The translations under genes were made by a program, and so were the position numbers. The notes under the pieces were generated by a model. It was not told the DNA's origin. It worked only from the letters and a program-made list of their open reading frames with translations, and made no database searches. Of a stretch of 64,000 nucleotides of DNA, positions 59,673-64,000 are shown piece by piece (the first letter of the stretch is position 1; each line of letters starts with the position of its first letter). The stretch is from Terrimonas_B sp041743125 (lineage in GTDB: Bacteria; Bacteroidota; Bacteroidia; Chitinophagales; Chitinophagaceae): assembly GCA_041743125.1 (NCBI GenBank), contig JBGTNK010000195.1:69032-133031 (forward strand), written 5' to 3'.

Positions 59673-59938
59673 GATAATAAGTTAAAGAATGAAGCCTGGT
59701 TTTAGAAACAGATGTAAATAAAATTAGTATTCATGTATTCTATCTCCGGGATTTATTATGATCTGATCTAGTCAAAAATACAAAAACTGAATCTGTTTTT
59801 TATTAAATAATCATCCAAAATTTGTGGTAGATTTTTTTTAAAACATGCCAGCGGTAAAAAGCAATAAAAAAAATTGCCCATCGGAAGGGCGGGTAATTTA
59901 CAGCACTGTCAGGCAAGTGGAAGGTCCCGTTTAAAGAA

Positions 59939-60841
59939 ATGATAATGAAAAAGGAATTGTTTAAAGCATATTTCGCACTGGGGTTGGTCAGCTTTTTCTG
60001 GGGCACCACTTATATTGCTTCCAGGATTGGGGTACAACATATGCCGGGACTCTTCGTATCCGGAATCAGGCAATTTATATCCGGGTTTATATTAGTTGGT
60101 TACTTTTTATTAAGAGGCTATCATATACCGGGATGGAAAGTAATGAAGAAGATCTCTGTACAAAGTATATTCCTGTTGTGTATTGCAAATGGGTTATTGA
60201 CCTGGTCTTTAGAATATATAAGTGGAGGGCTCGCAGCTATTATTGCCGCGTTGGTGCCTTTGTTTATTGCCATGTTCACTGTTTGGCTTTCCAAATGTGC
60301 AAGAATTACCAGGTTAATGACCGTTGGGCTGGTTATAGGTTTTGCTGGTGTACTTACTATTTTCTATGATTACCTCGGTGAAATGCAAAACAAATCTTTT
60401 GTCTATGGAGTAATACTGGCTTTGCTATCCACCTTGTCCTGGTCGTTTGGTACAGTGTATACTTCTAAACAAAAACCGCCGATCGATATTTTATTCAGCG
60501 TGGGTTTGCAGATGCTGATGGCAGGGGTTTTGATTCTTATTGTTTGTGGTCTTACTGGTAAATATATAAGCCTTGCAGATGTGGACCAGTCTTCATGGCT
60601 TGCTATATCTTATCTTATCGTGTTCGGCTCCCTGCTTGCTTTTTCAGCATATGTTTTTGTAATTGGCAAGCTGCCGCCTACGCAGGTTTCTGTGTATGCC
60701 TATATCAACCCAATAGTAGCGGTTGTTCTTGGATGGTTATTGCTGGCAGAAAAGATGAATGAAAATATGATCATTGGCACCCTCATCACTTTAGCCGGAG
60801 TATATATCGTCAATCGTGAATTTAAAAAAGTAAAACAATGA
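59939..60841 (+). CDS. EamA/DMT-superfamily transporter
   Basis: 300 residues, ten membrane helices in two EamA repeats (about 7-140 and 155-295). The start MIMKKELFKAYFALGLVSFFWGTTYIASR is typical, with WGTTY at the end of the first helix. Members export amino acids, metabolites or drugs. Divergent from the MocR regulator gene and overlapping the next acetyltransferase gene by four bases (ATGA), so it probably forms one regulated unit with it. The transported molecule is unknown; the neighbours suggest an amino acid or an amine. Confidence 0.93.
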   Translation: MIMKKELFKAYFALGLVSFFWGTTYIASRIGVQHMPGLFVSGIRQFISGFILVGYFLLRGYHIPGWKVMKKISVQSIFLLCIANGLLTWSLEYISGGLAAIIAALVPLFIAMFTVWLSKCARITRLMTVGLVIGFAGVLTIFYDYLGEMQNKSFVYGVILALLSTLSWSFGTVYTSKQKPPIDILFSVGLQMLMAGVLILIVCGLTGKYISLADVDQSSWLAISYLIVFGSLLAFSAYVFVIGKLPPTQVSVYAYINPIVAVVLGWLLLAEKMNENMIIGTLITLAGVYIVNREFKKVKQ

Positions 60842-61347
60842 GTGAATTAAAAATTGTGGATTACCGTCCCGAACACCAACCTTGGTTTGAAGCTCTAAAC
60901 AGGGTATGGATAGAGGAATTATTTGAAATGGAGCCGGTAGATGAATGGGTACTTACCAATCCTCAGCAAGCGATCATCGAACCAGGAGGTAGTATATTAA
61001 TGGCGGAGTATAATGGTGTACCAGCAGGTACTGTCGGCCTTCGCAAAGCAGATAATGAATGCTGGGAATTCACCAAAATGGCTGTAGATAAAAAATTCAG
61101 AAGGCTGGGTATTTCAGAAGCATTAAGTTTTGCAAGTTTTAAAAGAGCAAAAGAACTGGGGGCAAAAATGATTATTCTTTATTCCAATAAAAAGAATGCC
61201 GGCGCTATCAAGTTGTATGAAAAGATTGGCTTCAGGCATGTGGAAGTAGAACCGGGAGTTTATAAAAGAGCGGATGTAAAAATGGTCATAGAAATCGAAG
61301 ATGCTCTTCTGTCCATATACAAACATGGTAAGCAGGCTTCTGTTTAG
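60838..61347 (+). CDS. GNAT-family N-acetyltransferase
   Basis: 169 residues, one GNAT domain. KMAVDKKFRRLGISEALSFASFKRAKELGA holds the acetyl-CoA pyrophosphate loop (R/Q-x-x-G-x-G/A position: RRLGIS) and YSNKKNAGAIKLYEKIGF the C-terminal strand-helix. Starts inside the transporter gene (ATGA overlap), so the two are translated together. It may acetylate the transporter's substrate or a toxic amine; this is inference from place. Confidence 0.88.
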   Translation: MSELKIVDYRPEHQPWFEALNRVWIEELFEMEPVDEWVLTNPQQAIIEPGGSILMAEYNGVPAGTVGLRKADNECWEFTKMAVDKKFRRLGISEALSFASFKRAKELGAKMIILYSNKKNAGAIKLYEKIGFRHVEVEPGVYKRADVKMVIEIEDALLSIYKHGKQASV

Positions 61348-61454
61348 TGTAATATTCCCTGAAATAGTTTTATTTATTCAATTTGGGCTATTACACATGT
61401 AAGAATCCTAAACAAATAAATTAAACTTTCCATTTCATCAATAAAGCTGCAGCT

Positions 61455-62024
61455 ATGTATACAAAAATTATCCAGGCTGATGTTTCACACGCAGCCATTA
61501 TCGCCAGCATTGGTAAGAAATCTTTCAGGAAGGCATTTGAAAATTTGTTCCGGAGCAGGGAAGAATTATTTGAATACCTTGAATATTCCTACGATCCGGT
61601 AAAATTGGCTAAAAGTCTAAGGAAGGAGAACAATGTTTATTTCCTTGCTTGCAGGGGAGGGGAGCCGGTTGGGTTTGCCAAAGTAAAAAAGCATTCATTA
61701 AATGATCAGATTGCCTCGGGAGCTCAAATGGAACTTCAAAAGGTTTATATAATGCCTGGCCAGCAAGGGAATGGGGCCGGCACTGCATTGATAAGAGAAG
61801 TAAAAAACCTGGCTTTGGAACTAAAGCCCGATTATGTCTGGCTGGACTCTTATACTTCAAATGAATCTGCAATCCGCTTCTACGAAAAGAATGGCTTCAA
61901 AAAGACAGGGAATTATTTTTTTACAATAGGAACACAGACATTTCATTATTACCTGATGACCCTGGCTATTGCCGTAGACAAACCATTTCGATTCTCGGAG
62001 ATCAAACAAACTTGCCAGTCCTGA
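61455..62024 (+). CDS. GNAT-family N-acetyltransferase
   Basis: 189 residues. The GNAT core is intact: MELQKVYIMPGQQGNGAGTALIREVKNLA contains the Q/RxxGxG/A acetyl-CoA loop (QQGNGAGTA) and WLDSYTSNESAIRFYEKNGF the last conserved strand. The N-terminus resembles spermidine/spermine acetyltransferase-like members (SFRKAFENLFRSREEL), so a polyamine substrate is possible. It lies 107 bp after the preceding acetyltransferase and 31 bp before ilvE. Confidence 0.87.
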   Translation: MYTKIIQADVSHAAIIASIGKKSFRKAFENLFRSREELFEYLEYSYDPVKLAKSLRKENNVYFLACRGGEPVGFAKVKKHSLNDQIASGAQMELQKVYIMPGQQGNGAGTALIREVKNLALELKPDYVWLDSYTSNESAIRFYEKNGFKKTGNYFFTIGTQTFHYYLMTLAIAVDKPFRFSEIKQTCQS

Positions 62025-62055
62025 ATATTTTTTATAAAATTTTAAACTTCTAAAT

Positions 62056-63120
62056 ATGGAATTGCAGACAGACCTTTCAAAGAGAAAAATAATTCATTCA
62101 AATATTAATGAGGTAGATTTTGACCACCTTGAGTTTGGCAAACATGTTTCTGATCATATGTTCGTTTGTGACTATGCCAATGAAGAATGGCACACCCCGC
62201 TTATTGTGCCTTTTTCTAATCTTTCAGTTAGCCCGGCAACTCTTGCCTTACATTATGGCCAGACGGTGTTTGAAGGCATGAAAGCATTTCGCATGCAGAA
62301 TGGCCGCATCAATATTTTCCGGATAGATAAACATTATGACCGGTTTGCAAAATCCTTAGAAAGAATGTGCATGGCAACTCCGCCGAAAGATATTTTTATA
62401 AATGGTTTGATCAATTTGGTTGAAACAGACCAGGCGTGGGTTCCCGCTCAAAAAGGTACTTCTTTATATTTGCGCCCGTTTATGTATGCCAGCGAGGTGA
62501 AATTTGGCATAAAGATTTCTGAACAATTTCGTTTTATCATATTTACAGGTCCGGTGCCTGACTTGTTTGCAAAACCGATCAGGGTTAAAGTGGAGACGAA
62601 TTATATCCGGGCTGCAAAAGGAGGAACGGGATACGCAAAATGTGGCGGTAACTATGGAGCGGCATTTTATCCATCGTTGCAGGCAAAGCAGGAGGGATAC
62701 GACCAGGTATTATGGACAGATGCAAAAGGAAATAGGTTTATTGAAGAATCAGGTATGATGAATATCATGTTTGTGATCAATGATATCTTAGTTACACCCC
62801 CGGTTTCTGAAACTATACTGGATGGAGTAACAAGAGATTCATTACTCACTTTGGCTCAACACCTGGGTTATAAAACGGAAGAAAGGCCCGTATCGGTTGA
62901 TGAATTAATGGAAGCATTCCGTAATAATAGTATAGCCGAAGCCTTTGGTGCTGGCACGGCTGCTGTAGTTGCTCCCATTCAAACAATTCATATAAATGGT
63001 ATCGATTATCAATTACCCGCCGGTGGTAAGGGAAATGTTGCAGAAACGCTCAAACAAAAATTAGAGTGGATACGAACGGGCCTGGAGGAGGATGTACATA
63101 ATTGGAATTTCGTACTGTGA
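62056..63120 (+). CDS. ilvE: Branched-chain amino acid aminotransferase
   Basis: 354 residues, fold-type IV PLP enzyme, of the larger BCAT kind. TVFEGMKAFRMQNGRINIFRI is the N-terminal substrate region. AKCGGNYGAAFYPS contains the Lys that binds PLP (about residue 195). FIEESGMMNIMFVIND and EAFGAGTAAVVAPIQTIHING form the cofactor phosphate site. It transfers amino groups for Leu, Ile and Val. It starts 31 bp after the GNAT gene on the same strand. No other branched-chain genes are in the window. Confidence 0.94.
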   Translation: MELQTDLSKRKIIHSNINEVDFDHLEFGKHVSDHMFVCDYANEEWHTPLIVPFSNLSVSPATLALHYGQTVFEGMKAFRMQNGRINIFRIDKHYDRFAKSLERMCMATPPKDIFINGLINLVETDQAWVPAQKGTSLYLRPFMYASEVKFGIKISEQFRFIIFTGPVPDLFAKPIRVKVETNYIRAAKGGTGYAKCGGNYGAAFYPSLQAKQEGYDQVLWTDAKGNRFIEESGMMNIMFVINDILVTPPVSETILDGVTRDSLLTLAQHLGYKTEERPVSVDELMEAFRNNSIAEAFGAGTAAVVAPIQTIHINGIDYQLPAGGKGNVAETLKQKLEWIRTGLEEDVHNWNFVL

Positions 63121-63415
63121 ACAGGAAATAATAATTTATAGCCAGGAAATTACATGAGTCACAAATTAAGCAGGCTGGATGTTAGTCCGGAGATATTAAA
63201 AATCATTATTATAGTTAGAATTGGGGTGATTGTACGACCTCAATCTGGGGATTTGCCACCACTATTCCAGGATAAAATACTATTCCTGTTATAATGATTA
63301 AACTTTTTCTTAGGCCCACGGTCTTGAAAGGGACAAAACCAGTTGCATGTGCAGATGTTTAGCAAAGCTGGCAAACTCTTTGTCTACCTTATAAAATATT
63401 TTAAACGTACAAAAC

Positions 63416-64000
63416 ATGAAAATGAAAAAATCTATTCTTTGCGCAGCGGCATTATCTTTATTGATGCTGGGCGTAAACGCTCAAAAAAAATCTTCAGCCA
63501 TTCTAAGAGGAGGAGTAAATCTTGCTAATGTTTCAATAACAGAGGATGGAGATATCGATGATGCTAAAATGTTATCAAGTTTCCAGGCAGGAATTATAGG
63601 GGATATCCATATCACTTCTTTCCTTGCGCTTCAGCCAGGATTGGTATTTACAGGGAAAGGCACTAAAACACAAAGGGGAAATGAAAGCGACGCTAATTTT
63701 TACCGCGCCACTTCCAACCCTTATTATGTAGAATTACCGGTCAACCTGGTATTTAAAACACCTACCGGCTCCAGTAATTTCTTTGTTGGCGCAGGTCCTT
63801 ATATCGGTATGGGTGTGGGAGGAAAAAATAAGGTGCGTGGAAAAATTGCAGGAATTTCATACAACAGTGAAAAAAACATTGAATGGTCAAATGATAACCC
63901 TACAACCCTTAATGAAGAAGAGGGCTCTGGTTTTGGAATTATGAAAAGGTTTGATTATGGATTTAATGGCACGGTGGGTATAGAAGCGTCAGGTGTTGTT
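63416..64000 (+). CDS. Outer-membrane beta-barrel protein (PorT-like), 3' end outside the window
   Basis: ATG at 63416, frame open to the window end, 195 codons visible. A signal peptide (MKMKKSILCAAALSLLMLGVNA) leads into amphipathic strands: SAILRGGVNLANVSI, LALQPGLVFTGKGTKT, YYVELPVNLVF, NFFVGAGPYIGMGVGG. This order (start with RGGVNxA, then FLALQPGLxFTxKG, YxELPVNLxF) is that of the 'outer membrane beta-barrel domain' PorT/OMP_b-brl_2 proteins of Bacteroidota. The precise function is not known. Nothing notable in the 295 bp before it. Confidence 0.85.
   Translation, partial: MKMKKSILCAAALSLLMLGVNAQKKSSAILRGGVNLANVSITEDGDIDDAKMLSSFQAGIIGDIHITSFLALQPGLVFTGKGTKTQRGNESDANFYRATSNPYYVELPVNLVFKTPTGSSNFFVGAGPYIGMGVGGKNKVRGKIAGISYNSEKNIEWSNDNPTTLNEEEGSGFGIMKRFDYGFNGTVGIEASGVV

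Overview
The window is a chromosomal segment of a member of the Bacteroidota, most likely of the family Chitinophagaceae. The evidence is: modest GC content, no obvious Shine-Dalgarno sequences, promoters of the Bacteroidota type (TTG, about 20 bases, TAnnTTTG), a type IX secretion sorting domain, a DAHP synthase fused to chorismate mutase, GIN-domain and DUF4954 proteins, a TonB receptor, and an initiator tRNA without an encoded CCA. The genus cannot be fixed from sequence reading alone.

Layout. 1-7.3 kb: the end of a GH13 amylase-like gene, a periplasmic HtrA protease, a divergent acyl-CoA reductase/ferredoxin pair, a small lipoprotein, then ddl, a PASTA protein and a rhodanese. 7.3-10.8 kb: a TonB receptor behind a TPP riboswitch, a GIN-domain protein, tRNA-fMet. 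10.9-31 kb: housekeeping genes (era, der, DUF4954, glmS, mgtE, mutS, an RNA methyltransferase, a UbiA-type prenyltransferase, ruvX, def, an RluD-like synthase, lipB) with a few secreted proteins of unknown function between them. 31-34.1 kb: a nucleotidyltransferase, then an ECF sigma factor overlapping a membrane protein that joins an anti-sigma-like N-terminus to a trypsin-like protease. Divergent from these is a 58-residue lipoprotein.

36-45 kb: an aromatic amino acid cluster. It begins with an apparent transcription attenuator: a 29-codon leader peptide with six Phe and two Tyr codons, mutually exclusive hairpins and a terminator, directly ahead of pheA. Then come an aminotransferase, tyrA, DAHP synthase/chorismate mutase, aroB, aroA, aroC and a DUF952 gene. 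Between tyrA and the DAHP synthase gene lies a compact cassette: a DUF559 (Vsr-like) nuclease gene bounded by near-identical GC-rich palindromes and inverted repeats.

45.6-64 kb: envelope and secreted proteins (L,D-transpeptidase, OmpA/TSP3 protein, S1/P1 nuclease, a large type IX-secreted metalloprotease), an ABC-F ATPase, an intergenic region that folds into a long irregular hairpin ending in a terminator (candidate small RNA), a Rieske oxygenase, an APC permease, a MocR-type regulator divergent from an EamA exporter and GNAT enzymes, ilvE, and the start of an outer-membrane beta-barrel gene.

The signals most worth following up are the Phe attenuator, the DUF559 cassette, the sigma/protease-fusion pair, the candidate RNA near 55.2 kb, and a recurring promoter arrangement (TAnnTTTG, exactly four bases, ATG) at four genes that predicts leaderless mRNAs.
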